Assembly: GCF_004342025.1 (NCBI RefSeq)
Contig: NZ_SLWN01000010.1
Location: 301,074 to 365,073, forward strand
Direction of reading: 5' to 3'
Source of the DNA: Kribbella steppae
Lineage (GTDB): Bacteria > Actinomycetota > Actinomycetes > Propionibacteriales > Kribbellaceae
Length of the DNA: 64,000 bases
Of the stretch, positions 1 through 8,065 are shown piece after piece. Within the stretch, counting starts at the first letter, position 1; the number at the start of each line of letters is the position of its first letter. The notes beneath the pieces are model-generated. The model saw nothing but the letters and a program-made list of their open reading frames with translations, did no database searches and was not told the DNA's origin. A program made the position numbers and the translations under genes.

Positions 1-309
1 ACCGAGGTGGGGCGCGCGATCCCGGTGGCGCAGCGGGAGCAGATGTACAAGGAGTTCGATGAACTGCTCGCCGAGCTGAACGCATCGGGGGAGTTCTTGA
101 CGGCGGCGGCGCTCGATGCGCCGGCCTCGTCGAGTGTCTACCGGTGGCACGGCGGCCGGCCGGTGAGTACCGACGGGCCGTACGCCGAGGCGAAGGAGCA
201 GTTGGCGGGGTTCTTCCTGTTCGACTTCGCCACCCGCGAGCGGGCCGAGGAGATCGCCACCAAGTTCGCCGGCCCCGGCGACACGGTGGAACTCCGGCCG
301 GTGATGTGA
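1..309 (+). CDS. YCII/DGPF-domain protein, 5' partial
   Basis: The open frame runs in from the left edge, so the usual first beta strand of the family (an M-K-Y-L-L-L type start) is missing. What remains is about 100 residues with the family hallmark TDGPYAEAKEQLAGFFLFD at about residues 54-72 of the visible part, followed by the alpha-beta end that closes in an E-L-R-P-V strand. DGPF proteins are small dimeric ferredoxin-like proteins of unclear biochemical role, commonly encoded beside ECF42-type sigma factors. Two complete versions occur later in this window next to such sigma genes. Here the next gene is a VOC protein starting 2 bases after the stop, so the two are probably cotranscribed. 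An internal GTG at 7 is probably not the true start. Confidence 0.85.
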   Translation, partial: TEVGRAIPVAQREQMYKEFDELLAELNASGEFLTAAALDAPASSSVYRWHGGRPVSTDGPYAEAKEQLAGFFLFDFATRERAEEIATKFAGPGDTVELRPVM

Positions 310-311
310 GC

Positions 312-686
312 ATGTCCGACGCGATCAGGCTCGCATCGCCGACGCTGAACTGCCCCGATGCGACTGCGCTGGCGCGCTTCTACGCCGAGATCACCGGCGG
401 GAAGGTCGTGTACGTCGATCCGGTCTGGGCCTCGATGGACGGGCCGGGTGGGCGGATCGACTTCCAGACCGATCCCGCCTACGTCCCGCCGACCTGGCCG
501 GATCCGGCGACGCCGATCCAGATGCACCTCGACTTCACCGTCGACGATCTGGACTCGACCGCGGCGAGGGTGCTCGCCGCCGGGGCGACCAGGTACGACC
601 ATCAGCCGAACGACGACCACTGCCTGGTCTTCGCGGACCCGGCCGGGCACCCGTTCTGCCTGTCGACCTGGGATCCGCTGGGGTGA
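312..686 (+). CDS. VOC-family (glyoxalase/bleomycin-resistance-like) protein
   Basis: The product is 124 residues. The sequence shows one vicinal-oxygen-chelate pattern: an N-terminal strand with N-C-P-D before an F-Y-A-E helix (residues about 14-25), a central H-L-D-F-T-V strand preceding D-D-L, and a C-terminal DPAGHPFCL segment. Such proteins bind a metal or a small ligand between beta-alpha-beta-beta-beta modules. The substrate cannot be told from sequence. ATG at 312 lies 2 bases after the DGPF gene stop, which argues for coupling and for this start. Confidence 0.85.
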   Translation: MSDAIRLASPTLNCPDATALARFYAEITGGKVVYVDPVWASMDGPGGRIDFQTDPAYVPPTWPDPATPIQMHLDFTVDDLDSTAARVLAAGATRYDHQPNDDHCLVFADPAGHPFCLSTWDPLG

Positions 687-779
687 CGTAGTTCGCGTCC
701 GGACGTGATGTACGCCGTACCGCCGCCGCGGAACTTCTCCTACTCTGTTGAACCTTACCGAGAGTCAGGAGAGCCGACC

Positions 780-1346
780 GTGACGACCGTCGTCTTGATG
801 GGTCCGCCGGGAGCCGGCAAGGGAACTCATGCCGAGCTGCTCGCCGGTCGTCTCGGTGTCCCGGTCATCTCGACCGGTGACATTTTCCGTGCCCAGGTCG
901 CCTCCGGGACCGACCTGGGCCGAACTGCGCAGCGGCACATGGACGCCGGTGAGTACGTCCCGGACGAGGTCACCAACGCGATGATCCGCGAGCGCCTCGC
1001 GGCCGACGACACCCGCTCGGGCTTCCTGCTCGACGGCTACCCGCGCACCGTCGACCAGGTGGCTGTGCTGGACGAGATCTGCACCGTCGACGCGGTCGTC
1101 GTCCTGCAGGTCGATCAGGAACCCCTGGTACGACGCCTGCTCCGCCGGGCCGAGATCGAGCACCGCTCGGACGACACCGAGGAAGTGATCCGGCGCCGGC
1201 TGCAGGTGTACGCGGACCAGACCGTCCCGCTCATCAGCCTGTACGGCGGCCGCGGCCTGCTGCGCGAGGTCGACGGCAACGGCGAGATCGACGAGGTCCG
1301 CGAACGCGTCCTCGAGGTCGCCTGCGCACTCACACCGGCTGAGTGA
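780..1346 (+). CDS. adk: Adenylate kinase, short form
   Basis: The product is 188 residues. It has the P-loop GPPGAGKGT at residues 8-16, STGD at 31-34 for AMP binding, DGYPRT at 85-90, and RSDDTEEVIRRRL in place of a LID insertion. Adenylate kinases interconvert ATP + AMP and 2 ADP in the cytoplasm. The short LID-less form is usual in actinobacteria, as in Mycobacterium tuberculosis. GTG at 780 is chosen because AGGAG lies 8 bases upstream at 767-771 and it places the P-loop at the normal distance. The gene is not in the usual secY-adk-map context, so it may be an additional paralogue. Confidence 0.9.
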   Translation: MTTVVLMGPPGAGKGTHAELLAGRLGVPVISTGDIFRAQVASGTDLGRTAQRHMDAGEYVPDEVTNAMIRERLAADDTRSGFLLDGYPRTVDQVAVLDEICTVDAVVVLQVDQEPLVRRLLRRAEIEHRSDDTEEVIRRRLQVYADQTVPLISLYGGRGLLREVDGNGEIDEVRERVLEVACALTPAE

Positions 1347-1352
1347 CCTCCC

Positions 1353-1370
1353 ACCGGCCCGGCTGCCGGT
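1353..1370 (+). terminator. Weak hairpin after adk
   Basis: ACCGGC and GCCGGT form a 6-bp stem with a 6-base loop immediately after the adk stop. There is no T-run. It may be a weak terminator. Confidence 0.3.
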
Positions 1371-1442
1371 TGAGCACCAGCGCTGACGTTCACGGCGTAC
1401 TGCCAGGAAAGCCGAGGGGCTTTCACAGCGGCTCTTTCTAGC

Positions 1443-1887
1443 GTCATTGCCTTCGCACGGGACGAACGGCTCAATCGGTCGGATATCCGGGTGGACACCT
1501 CGGACGGATCGAAGGTTGCCGGTACGGCGTTCACCCTGGTGCTGCACATCCTGCAAGTGGGGGAGCGCGCCTGCACGCCGTTGCCGGGTGCAACTGTCGA
1601 CATCTGGCACTGTGACGCGGCCGGCATCTACTCCGATATCGCGGCCGAAGGCACCACCGGCAAGAACTTCCTGCGCGGCTACCAGGTGACGAACCGCGGC
1701 GGCATCGTCAAGTTCACCACCGTTCTACCCGGCTGGTACCAGGGCCGGACCGTCCACACTCACGTGAAGGTGCAGACGACAGGCACCGACGGCAACCCGT
1801 ACGAGTTCACGTCGCAGATCTACTTCACCGAAGAGTTCAAGGCCGCCTACCGACGCGTCCACCGCAACGCCGACGGCCTGACGGCTG
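1443..1887 (+). pseudogene. Remnant of an intradiol ring-cleavage dioxygenase
   Basis: The frame reads ARDERLNRSDIRVDTSDG, then a C-x-P-L-P-G-A-x-V-D-I-W-H-C-D-A-G-I-Y-S-D block, FLRGYQVTNRGGIVKFTTV, PGWYQGRTVHTHVK and TSQIYFTEEF. This is the protocatechuate 3,4-dioxygenase/hydroxyquinol dioxygenase-like fold, with metal ligands in the W-H-C-D...Y and P-G-W-Y...R-T-V-H-x-H blocks. No start codon or ribosome site precedes it in frame, the N-terminal leader is absent, and the C-terminus runs straight into a short R-N-A-D-G-L tail. It looks like a gene with both ends lost and an internal deletion near the end. GTG at 1491 could start a 150-residue fragment, but the fold would lack its first strands. 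Confidence 0.7.
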
Positions 1888-1888
1888 C

Positions 1889-1917
1889 CCCGAGCCCCGG
1901 CAATCCCGGGGCTCGGG
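1889..1917. terminator. Bidirectional terminator hairpin
   Basis: CCCGAGCCCCGG (1889-1900) pairs perfectly with CCGGGGCTCGGG (1906-1917) around a CAATC loop. It lies between a plus-strand remnant and the end of the minus-strand hemerythrin-like gene at 1924. Confidence 0.75.
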
Positions 1918-1923
1918 CCTCCT

Positions 1924-2559
1924 TCAGCTGCGCCAGACGGGAGCGACGGACTTGCGGTAGTTCCGGCCGAAGACGCCGGAGATGATGGTCAGGACCGGCT
2001 TGGGCACGGTGCCGGTGATCGCCGCGGACTCTTCCGGGCCGGCGCCGTCGAGGGCCCAGGCGAAGAACGTGCCGCCCTGCGACGGGCTGACCTTGGCGAA
2101 CTGCCGGCCCATCGCCTTGATCTCGGCGGAGTCCTTCTTCTCCAGGTACACCGGCTCGATCGCGGCCTCCTCGTGATCCAGGTGCAGCACCGTGACTCGC
2201 TGCAACTCCTGCATCGCAGTCAGCGCGGCCGCCGCGTCCTCGGCACTCGCCGTACTGCGCAGGGTCGCGAGCGCATTGCGGGTCGCGGTCAGTGCCTCCG
2301 CCATCGTGTCGTGCTCGGCATCCATCTGGGTGAGCAGCTCGTGGCTCACGCCGACCGACGCCAGCGCCGGCCAGGCGATGTCGTGCTCACCCTGGTGGTG
2401 GTGCGTCAGTTGCTCGTCGAAGTTGGCCCAGGCCGTAGACAATTGCTCCGCCCGCTGCCGATCCCCCGCCGGAAACCGCCCCAACGCGTCGATGAATCGC
2501 TGCAGATCCCGCCGGAAAGCGGCGTGGATCGCCTTATTCATACTCATCATTTCCGCCAT
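1924..2559 (-). CDS. Hemerythrin HHE-domain protein
   Basis: The product is 211 residues. Metal-ligand candidates follow the HHE cation-binding pattern: H12 in the first helix, HHHQGEHD at about 53-60, a D-A-E-H-D segment near 80, and LHLDHEEAAIEPV near 130. The four-helix domain would carry a di-iron or other metal site, typically for O2/NO sensing or metal handling. The C-terminal 70 residues (around SGVFGRNYRKSVAPVW) lie outside the metal core. Several ATG codons cluster at 2541-2559. The outermost is used here, and M-S-M-N starts 9-18 bases further in are equally possible. The gene is divergent from the lipoate ligase gene. Confidence 0.75.
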   Translation of the reverse strand: MAEMMSMNKAIHAAFRRDLQRFIDALGRFPAGDRQRAEQLSTAWANFDEQLTHHHQGEHDIAWPALASVGVSHELLTQMDAEHDTMAEALTATRNALATLRSTASAEDAAAALTAMQELQRVTVLHLDHEEAAIEPVYLEKKDSAEIKAMGRQFAKVSPSQGGTFFAWALDGAGPEESAAITGTVPKPVLTIISGVFGRNYRKSVAPVWRS

Positions 2560-2628
2560 GGTTTCGGAGTGTAGGCCGAAGTGTTTCCCCGGGGAACATT
2601 TGTGGCTCCCGGCAAGTTGTCCACAGAT

Positions 2629-3678
2629 ATGCATGGTGAGTACAAAGTGCCGGGCGGAAAGCTCGTTGTCGCGGACCTCGAGGTAGTCGACGAGCACGTA
2701 CGGCGGGCTCAGATCAGCGGAGACTTCTTCCTCGAGCCGGACGACGCGCTGGAGCGGATCAACGGTGCGCTCGCCGGTTTGCCGGTCGCGACTCCGGCGG
2801 CTCAGGTGGCTGCGCGGGTGCGCGCCGTACTGGGTGACGGCGTCGAGATGCTCGGGTTCTCGCCGGAGGCAGTGGCGGTCGCCGTACGGCGTGCCCTGAC
2901 AGGCGCGACCGGTTGGCGTGACCACGAGTGGGAGTTCGTGCACGACGTACCGCGGGAGCCCGCGTTGCAGATGGCGCTCGACGAGGTGCTGACCGAGCAG
3001 GTCGGTTCCGGTGAGCGCCCGCCCACGCTCCGCGTCTGGGAGTGGGCCTCGAATGCGGTCATCATCGGCAGCTTCCAGTCACTCAGCAACGAGGTCGACC
3101 TGGACGGTGCCGCCCAGCACGACGTGACAGTGGTACGTCGGATCAGCGGCGGCGGAGCCATGTTCGTCGAACCGGGGAACACGATCACGTACTCGCTCTA
3201 CGTCCCCGAGTCACTGGTGTCCGGGTTGTCGTTCACCGAGTCGTACGCGTTCCTGGACGACTGGGTCATCGGAGCGCTCAACGACCTCGGCATCGCGGCG
3301 ACGTACCAGCCGATCAACGACATCACCTCGCCCGCGGGCAAGATCGCCGGCGCCGCGCAGAAGCGGTTGGCGGGCGGCGCCGTCTTGCATCACGTCACGA
3401 TGGCCTACGACATGGACGCCGCGAAGATGCTCGAGGTCCTGCGGATCGGCCGCGAGAAGCTGTCCGACAAGGGCACCACGAGCGCCAACAAGCGCGTCGA
3501 CCCGCTCCGCAGCCAGACCGGCCTCGACCGCGCCGAGGTGATCGACCGGATGGTCGCATCCTTCGCGAATCGCTACGGCCTCAAGCCCGGCGCCATCGAC
3601 CCCACAACCGTGGAGCAGGCCGAAGACCGCGTGCTCAGCAAGTTCGGCACCGACGACTGGCTCATCCGCGTTCCTTGA
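2629..3678 (+). CDS. Lipoate-protein ligase with N-terminal accessory domain
   Basis: The product is 349 residues. Residues 1-95 (GEYKVPGGKLVV, then I-S-G-D-F-F-L-E-P) resemble the lipoate ligase accessory domain that is normally C-terminal or a separate LplB protein. Residues about 105-310 are the BPL/LPL catalytic domain, with RRISGGGAMFVEPGNTITYSL and the lysine-containing GKIAGAAQKR that binds lipoyl-AMP. The enzyme should activate lipoate (or transfer an octanoyl/lipoyl group) and attach it to E2 or GcvH domains. ATG at 2629 is chosen because it starts the accessory domain exactly. The gene overlaps the end of the convergent phzF-like gene by 17 bases. Confidence 0.85.
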   Translation: MHGEYKVPGGKLVVADLEVVDEHVRRAQISGDFFLEPDDALERINGALAGLPVATPAAQVAARVRAVLGDGVEMLGFSPEAVAVAVRRALTGATGWRDHEWEFVHDVPREPALQMALDEVLTEQVGSGERPPTLRVWEWASNAVIIGSFQSLSNEVDLDGAAQHDVTVVRRISGGGAMFVEPGNTITYSLYVPESLVSGLSFTESYAFLDDWVIGALNDLGIAATYQPINDITSPAGKIAGAAQKRLAGGAVLHHVTMAYDMDAAKMLEVLRIGREKLSDKGTTSANKRVDPLRSQTGLDRAEVIDRMVASFANRYGLKPGAIDPTTVEQAEDRVLSKFGTDDWLIRVP

Positions 3679-4480
3679 TCGGTACGGCGTTGCCACTCAC
3701 CCGGACCCGGTTGTCGTCGGTCCGCAGCTCGACCTGGATCTCGCTCGGCCGGCCCAGGTCGTAGCCCTGGTGGAGCGTGAGCGTCACGGGCGCCTGGACG
3801 ATGCCGCGCTCACGCAGGTACGCCCCGAACGCGGCAGCTGCAGCACCGGTCGCCGGATCCTCGACCACACCGCCGACCGGGAACGGATCGCGAACGTGGA
3901 AGGTGGTCGCGGACTCCCGCCACACCAACTGCAGGGTGGTGAGATCACGCTCGAGCATGTACGCGAGCAGTCGATCGAAGTCGTAGTCGAGCTCGGCGAG
4001 TCGTTGCCGGGTCGCCGTACTCACGATCAGATGGCGTGCCCCGGCGTACCCGATGGCCGGCGGCAACGCGGGGTCGAGTTGGTCTGCGCGCCAGCCGAGG
4101 ATGTCCAAGACCTCGCTGATGTCGCCGGCCTCCTCGACGTACGGCTCGACGCTCGTGAGTGTTGCCCGCAGCCCTTCGTCCACGACGATCGGCACGAGCC
4201 CGGCCGCGGTCGAGAACACCACCTCGCCCGGGCCGATCCGCTCCGCCAGCGCGACCGCGGTGGCCACGGTCGCGTGACCGCAGAACGGGACTTCCGCCTT
4301 GGGGGAGAAGTACCTCACCTGGTATTCGCCGGTCACGAAGGCCGTCTCGGAGTACCCGACCTCGGCCGCAATCGCTTGCATCGCCGCGTCGTCGAGCCCG
4401 CGGGCATCGAGGACGACTCCGGCGGGATTTCCGCCGGCCGGATCGGTGGTGAAGGCTGTGTAGCGGAGTACTTCGGTCAT
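3662..4480 (-). CDS. PhzF-family isomerase/epimerase-like protein
   Basis: The product is 272 residues. It has the two-fold diaminopimelate-epimerase-like layout: GNPAGVV at 17-23, YSETAFV with Glu45 at the PhzF catalytic position, VPFCGHATVA near 65, and EDPATGAAAAAFGAYL in the second lobe. PhzF proteins are cofactor-free isomerases. Most bacterial members are not in phenazine pathways and the substrate here is unknown. ATG at 4480 overlaps the stop of the upstream reductase gene as ATGA, so translation is probably coupled. Confidence 0.88.
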   Translation of the reverse strand: MTEVLRYTAFTTDPAGGNPAGVVLDARGLDDAAMQAIAAEVGYSETAFVTGEYQVRYFSPKAEVPFCGHATVATAVALAERIGPGEVVFSTAAGLVPIVVDEGLRATLTSVEPYVEEAGDISEVLDILGWRADQLDPALPPAIGYAGARHLIVSTATRQRLAELDYDFDRLLAYMLERDLTTLQLVWRESATTFHVRDPFPVGGVVEDPATGAAAAAFGAYLRERGIVQAPVTLTLHQGYDLGRPSEIQVELRTDDNRVRVSGNAVPIKERG

Positions 4481-5097
4481 CGGCGCCTCAACGTGACGTG
4501 GGTGACGGCGGGGGAGCTCACCATCTCGGTCACCTCGTAGTTTCCCAGGGCGTCTTCGAGATTGTCGAAGAGGCGTTCGCCGGCGCCGACCAGGAGCGGG
4601 GCCACGACGAGGTTCAGCTCGTCGATCAGCCCGGCGCGCAGGTACTGCTGGACCGTCGCAGCCCCACCGGCGATCACCACATCCTTGCCCTTGGCCGCCT
4701 CGACAGCGCGCTCGAGCACTTTCTCGACCGGCTCGTCGTAGAAGTGGAACGTCGTACCGCCCTCCATCGGGAACGACTCGCGCGGGTGGTGCGTGTGGAC
4801 GAAGACATCGTGGTGGTACGGCGGGTTGTCGCCCCACCAGCCCTTCCAGGACTCGTCCTCCCACTCCCCGCGGATGGGGCCGAACATGTTCCGGCCCATG
4901 ATCGTCGCGCCGACGCTCTCGTTCCACCGGCCGATCCGCTCCGCGTCGATGCCGGTCGCGTTGTTCTCCTGCGCCGCGAACATCCAGTCGTGCAGCTTGT
5001 CCACGCCGTCCCCGAACGGCGCATCCATCCGCTGGTTCACCCCGGCGCTGAAGCCGTCGAGCGTGATGGTGAAGTTGTGTACCCGGACCTTGGCCAT
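4477..5097 (-). CDS. Dihydrofolate-reductase-like (RibD C-terminal family) protein
   Basis: The product is 206 residues. Hallmarks of the RibD-C/DHFR-like reductase family are visible: an N-terminal TITLDGFSAG strand, GATIMGRNMFG at about 63-73, VFVHTHHPRE, DVVIAGGAATVQQYL near 138 and the end pattern LIDELNLVVAPLLVGAGERLF. The fold binds NADPH, but the substrate is unknown and folate activity is not implied. A clear GAGGAG-type site precedes ATG 5097. An ECF42-like promoter lies 33-60 bases upstream. The gene heads a two-gene operon with the phzF-like gene. Confidence 0.88.
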   Translation of the reverse strand: MAKVRVHNFTITLDGFSAGVNQRMDAPFGDGVDKLHDWMFAAQENNATGIDAERIGRWNESVGATIMGRNMFGPIRGEWEDESWKGWWGDNPPYHHDVFVHTHHPRESFPMEGGTTFHFYDEPVEKVLERAVEAAKGKDVVIAGGAATVQQYLRAGLIDELNLVVAPLLVGAGERLFDNLEDALGNYEVTEMVSSPAVTHVTLRRR

Positions 5098-5129
5098 GTC
5101 AGTCTCCTCAGGTCGTGCTCGCACCCGTC

Positions 5130-5157
5130 GGTCGGAGCAGTTGCGCCGGCTTTGACA
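5130..5157 (-). promoter_or_regulatory. ECF42-like promoter upstream of the reductase gene
   Basis: On the minus strand TGTCAA (5157-5152) is followed by exactly 17 bases and CGACC (5134-5130). The same arrangement precedes both DGPF-ECF42 operons in this window. The published ECF42 target motif, as recalled, is TGTCGA at -35 and CGA/TC at -10. Confidence 0.5.
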
Positions 5158-5160
5158 TGG

Positions 5161-5526
5161 CTACTCGGTCCAGTCCAGCTGCGGCTCCGGGATCCCCAAC
5201 TCCCGCCCGAACCTCTGCGCCTCCTCGCGGGCCGCAGCATCGCCGCGCGGATACCGGAACACCCGACCAGGAAACACTACGAAGATCTCCTTGTCGTTGT
5301 GGAAGTCGGCGTACCACCCGGGCGCGTCCAGCGCTGCCGCCAGGTCCTTGGCCAGCGCCTCGGCATGCCAGTCCTCCACCTCGAACTCCAGCACCGACCA
5401 CACCGGAGGCTGATCAGTCGTCGCACTACTGACGTCGTACCGGCTGATCTTCCGCACCACCACCGGAATCCCCGACAACTCCGTCCCCACCCGGAGACTC
5501 TCCAGAATCAACGCCCCGTCGTACAC
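5161..5526 (-). CDS. Conserved hypothetical protein, 121 aa
   Basis: No family recognised. The protein is acidic, has no membrane segment or signal, and contains a mixed alpha/beta pattern with AEALAKDLAAALDAPGWYADFHND followed by EIFVVFPGRVFRY. This looks like a small cytoplasmic protein of the kind encoded beside VOC genes in actinobacteria. GTG at 5526 is the only reasonable start and has a GAGAGGAGAG purine run upstream. It is divergent from the VOC gene at 5586. Confidence 0.7.
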   Translation of the reverse strand: MYDGALILESLRVGTELSGIPVVVRKISRYDVSSATTDQPPVWSVLEFEVEDWHAEALAKDLAAALDAPGWYADFHNDKEIFVVFPGRVFRYPRGDAAAREEAQRFGRELGIPEPQLDWTE

Positions 5527-5585
5527 CAGACTCTCCTCTCGTCACTGCCGAGATTAGGCCGTCCTGCCGACAGTCAGCGGCTAGC

Positions 5586-6038
5586 GTGAGGGTTGTGGAG
5601 CTTGGCTATGTGATCTTGTACGTCGAGGATCTCGAGCGCTCGGTGGAGTTCTACCGGGACGTGATCGGGTTGCCGTACAAGTTCACCGATGCGGGGTATG
5701 CGGAATTCGGGACGGACGGGACGCGGTTCGCGTTGTACGAGCGGCGCCGGGCGGAGTGGTTGACCGGGCAGGCCGTGTCGCCGGGGCCGGCGGCGGAGAT
5801 CGTGTTGGTCGTCGAGGATGTGGACGCGTGCGCCGATCGCCTCGCGGCCCAGGGCGTGACGGTGCTCAGCGGGCCGGCCGACCGTCCGTGGGGACACCGG
5901 ACGGTGCATATCGCGGATCCCGACGGCTTTGTCGTCGAGTTCGCGCAGGAGATCCCTCGGCGCCGAGGGCGGGTCAGCGGTGGTAGTGGCGGTGATGATG
6001 GTTCTGGTGCTGCCAGCGGTGGCGATGAGCCCCGCTGA
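5586..6038 (+). CDS. VOC-family (glyoxalase-like) protein
   Basis: The product is 150 residues, or 147 from GTG 5595. The N-terminal half (YVILYVEDLERSVEFYRDVIGLPYKF) and C-terminal half (VDACADRLAAQGVTVLSGP, then HIADPDGFVVEFAQ) form a full paired VOC domain. Candidate metal ligands are in the V-E-F-A-Q-E end. The last 30 residues are Gly/Arg/Ser-rich, unlike the fold, and overlap the convergent DUF1707 gene by 65 bases. The tail may be an unselected read-through. Confidence 0.8.
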   Translation: MRVVELGYVILYVEDLERSVEFYRDVIGLPYKFTDAGYAEFGTDGTRFALYERRRAEWLTGQAVSPGPAAEIVLVVEDVDACADRLAAQGVTVLSGPADRPWGHRTVHIADPDGFVVEFAQEIPRRRGRVSGGSGGDDGSGAASGGDEPR

Positions 6039-6414
6039 ACAAGGCGATCCAGAACAGACCCCACAGCAGCCACGGCGCGGTCAGGATGACCGCCGAGATG
6101 ACGAGGCCGATCATCAGGATCGGCACCAGCATCAGGATCGGCGGCGGCGGGCCCTGGCGGCGCCGGGGCCGGACCGGCTGCGGCGACCACGGACCCTGGG
6201 CGAGTTGCAGCTCGGCCGGATCCGGGAGGTCGTCGAACAACAGGGTGAGGTCGTCGGCGTACCGGGCCCGCGTCGCGTGCTCGCTGCGCTCCTCGAACTC
6301 GTCCTGCGTCAGCCGGCCCGCGACGAAGTGGTCACTGAGCACGGCCACGGCCTGATCGCGTTCGGCATCGCCGATCCGGACCGGGCCGTGGCGCTCCGGG
6401 AGGTACGAGGTCAT
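5974..6414 (-). CDS. DUF1707 SHOCT-like membrane protein
   Basis: The product is 146 residues. Residues 10-60 (RIGDAERDQAVAVLSDHFVAGRLTQDEFEERSEHATRARYADDLTLLFDDLP, cited here by its key R-I-G/D...G-R-L...E-F-E-E-R positions) match the DUF1707 domain. Two hydrophobic segments around residues 90-127 form a membrane hairpin. The C-terminus is His-rich. ATG 6414 overlaps the stop of the padR gene as ATGA, so the pair is translationally coupled. DUF1707 proteins are typical partners of PadR regulators in actinobacteria. Their role is not established. Confidence 0.85.
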   Translation of the reverse strand: MTSYLPERHGPVRIGDAERDQAVAVLSDHFVAGRLTQDEFEERSEHATRARYADDLTLLFDDLPDPAELQLAQGPWSPQPVRPRRRQGPPPPILMLVPILMIGLVISAVILTAPWLLWGLFWIALFSGAHRHRWQHQNHHHRHYHR

Positions 6415-7085
6415 GACCGGTCGTCCTGCTCGTCGTCGGCGAGGATGCCGTACAGCTTGCGCCGCAGCTCGGCGACCGCGTCCTTGGCCCGCGCCTGCTG
6501 CTCCGGCGTACCGGTCGCGAGGATCTGCCACATCGCCGTCGCGACCTGGCCGAGCATCGGTTTCAGCCCGTTCTCGTCCTCGGCCGGTGCGCTCATCGCC
6601 TGCCACGGTGCCGACACCTCGTCGGCGTGCTCGGCGACGTACGTGCGTCCCTCGTCGGTCAGGGTGAAGGTACGGCGGCCGACCTCGGCGTCGGCGGTGA
6701 CGAGGCCCTCGTCCTCGAGTTGCTGCAGGGTCGGGTAGATCGAGCCCGGGCTCGGCTTCCACGCCCCGCCGCTGCGCTCGGCGATCTCCTGGATGAGCTG
6801 GTAGCCGTTCATCGGCTGCTCGGCCAGGACGGCGAGGATGGCGGCGCGGACGTCACCGCGCCGGGCCTTGGGTCCGCGCCAGCGCGGCGGCGGCCCCCAC
6901 GGCGGGCCGAACATCTGGCCGCCGAACGGGCCCCACTGCGTCCCGAACGGGGACTGCCCGTGCCCGTGATGCGTGCGCCGGCCGGTCATCGCGGCGCGCA
7001 ACTCGTCTTTGATGTCGTCGAAAGCTGAGCAGTGCCGTGCGATGTACTGCCAGGGCCACCCCGCGGCGTATGTCGATCCGGTCAT
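6411..7085 (-). CDS. PadR-family transcriptional regulator
   Basis: The winged-helix core runs from about residue 80: R-G-D-V-R-A-A-I-L-A-V-L, M-N-G-Y-Q-L-I-Q-E-I, SPGSIYPTLQQLEDEGLV and a wing ending in F-T-L-T-D-E-G. The C-terminal helices should form the dimer interface. The N-terminal 75 residues are Gly/Pro/Trp/His-rich (FGGQMFGPPWGPPPRW) and likely disordered. ATG 7085 is used. GTG 7094 and an inner ATG at 6989 are alternatives. A palindromic CGATATATCG site 28-50 bases upstream is the expected autoregulatory operator. Confidence 0.88.
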   Translation of the reverse strand: MTGSTYAAGWPWQYIARHCSAFDDIKDELRAAMTGRRTHHGHGQSPFGTQWGPFGGQMFGPPWGPPPRWRGPKARRGDVRAAILAVLAEQPMNGYQLIQEIAERSGGAWKPSPGSIYPTLQQLEDEGLVTADAEVGRRTFTLTDEGRTYVAEHADEVSAPWQAMSAPAEDENGLKPMLGQVATAMWQILATGTPEQQARAKDAVAELRRKLYGILADDEQDDRS

Positions 7086-7112
7086 CCCGACCACCGTCCC
7101 TCAGGTGAGTTT

Positions 7113-7135
7113 GCGATACGTCGACGATATATCGC
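7113..7135. promoter_or_regulatory. Probable PadR operator
   Basis: GCGATA (7113-7118) and TATCGC (7130-7135) are inverted, and CGATATATCG (7125-7134) is a perfect palindrome. The site lies just upstream of the padR start. PadR regulators commonly bind such ATAT-containing inverted repeats at their own promoters. Confidence 0.55.
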
Positions 7136-7155
7136 GAACGATCGCAACCCAAGGG

Positions 7156-8010
7156 TCAGCTGTGCACGATCTCCAAGCTGGCGAGTAGGCGGAGGCCGTC
7201 GTACGACGGAGTGCCCGGCGCGGCGTTGTAGGCGGTCAGGGTGAGACCGGGATCGGCCGGCAGCGGCATCGCCTCGAAGTTCAGCTCGAGCGCGCCGACC
7301 TCCGAGTGGTGGAAGTGTTTGACGCCGGAGTGGTGCAGCCGGACGTCGTGCGCGGCCCAGCGGGTCCGGAACTCGTCGCTCCGGGTGGAGAGCTCGCCGA
7401 CCAGGTCGGTCAGGTTGCGGTTGTACGGATCGCGGCCGGCCTCGGTCCGGAGCAATGCGACGGTGGTGTTCGCCGAGTGCTCCCAGTTGGGATGGAAGGT
7501 CCTGGCGACCGGATCGAGGAAGACGAACCGGGCAAGGTTGACCGGGCGGGCCTCGGCTGCGAAGGCGGGCGCGAACAGGGCTTGGGCCAGCCGGTTGACG
7601 GCCAGGAGGTCGAGCCGGCCGTTGCGGACGAACGCCGGCGCCTCGGTCATCGACTCGAGCATGGCGACGACACTCGGCCGGACTTCGTCAGTGGTACGGC
7701 GACGTCGCGTCGTCCGTGGGGTTGCGCCGGCCGTACGGGCCAGGTCGTAGAGGTGCTGGCGCTCGGCCTCGTCCAGCTGGAGTGCGCCGGACAGGGCGTC
7801 GAGGACGCTTTCGGAGACGCCGCCGAGGTTGCCGCGCTCGAGGCGGGCGTAGTACTCGACACTGACGCCCGCCAGCAGCGCGACCTCCTCGCGGCGGAGG
7901 CCCGGGACCCTGCGGTGACCGCTGTGCAGCCCACCGAGTCCGGCCTGCTGCGGGCTGATCTTCGCCCGCCGGCTGGCCAGGAACTCGCGGATCTCGCTGC
8001 GGTTGTCCAT
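7156..8010 (-). CDS. XRE-family regulator with MmyB-like ligand domain
   Basis: The product is 284 residues. An N-terminal helix-turn-helix (about 10-80) has the classic VPGLRREEVALLAGVSVEYYARLERG block. The C-terminal MmyB-type PAS-like domain (about 105-270) includes L-L-A-V-N-R-L-A-Q-A-L-F and VGELSTRSDEFRTRWAAHDVR. Such regulators often control a neighbouring oxidoreductase. The aldo/keto reductase gene upstream reads in the same direction with a 55-base gap, which would make this the second gene of the operon or a separately promoted gene. Confidence 0.9.
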   Translation of the reverse strand: MDNRSEIREFLASRRAKISPQQAGLGGLHSGHRRVPGLRREEVALLAGVSVEYYARLERGNLGGVSESVLDALSGALQLDEAERQHLYDLARTAGATPRTTRRRRTTDEVRPSVVAMLESMTEAPAFVRNGRLDLLAVNRLAQALFAPAFAAEARPVNLARFVFLDPVARTFHPNWEHSANTTVALLRTEAGRDPYNRNLTDLVGELSTRSDEFRTRWAAHDVRLHHSGVKHFHHSEVGALELNFEAMPLPADPGLTLTAYNAAPGTPSYDGLRLLASLEIVHS

Positions 8011-8065
8011 GCTTTCGAGGCTAGCGCGGCGCTCCGCAGGGTGGGATTCCCTGTCAGTACCTCCC

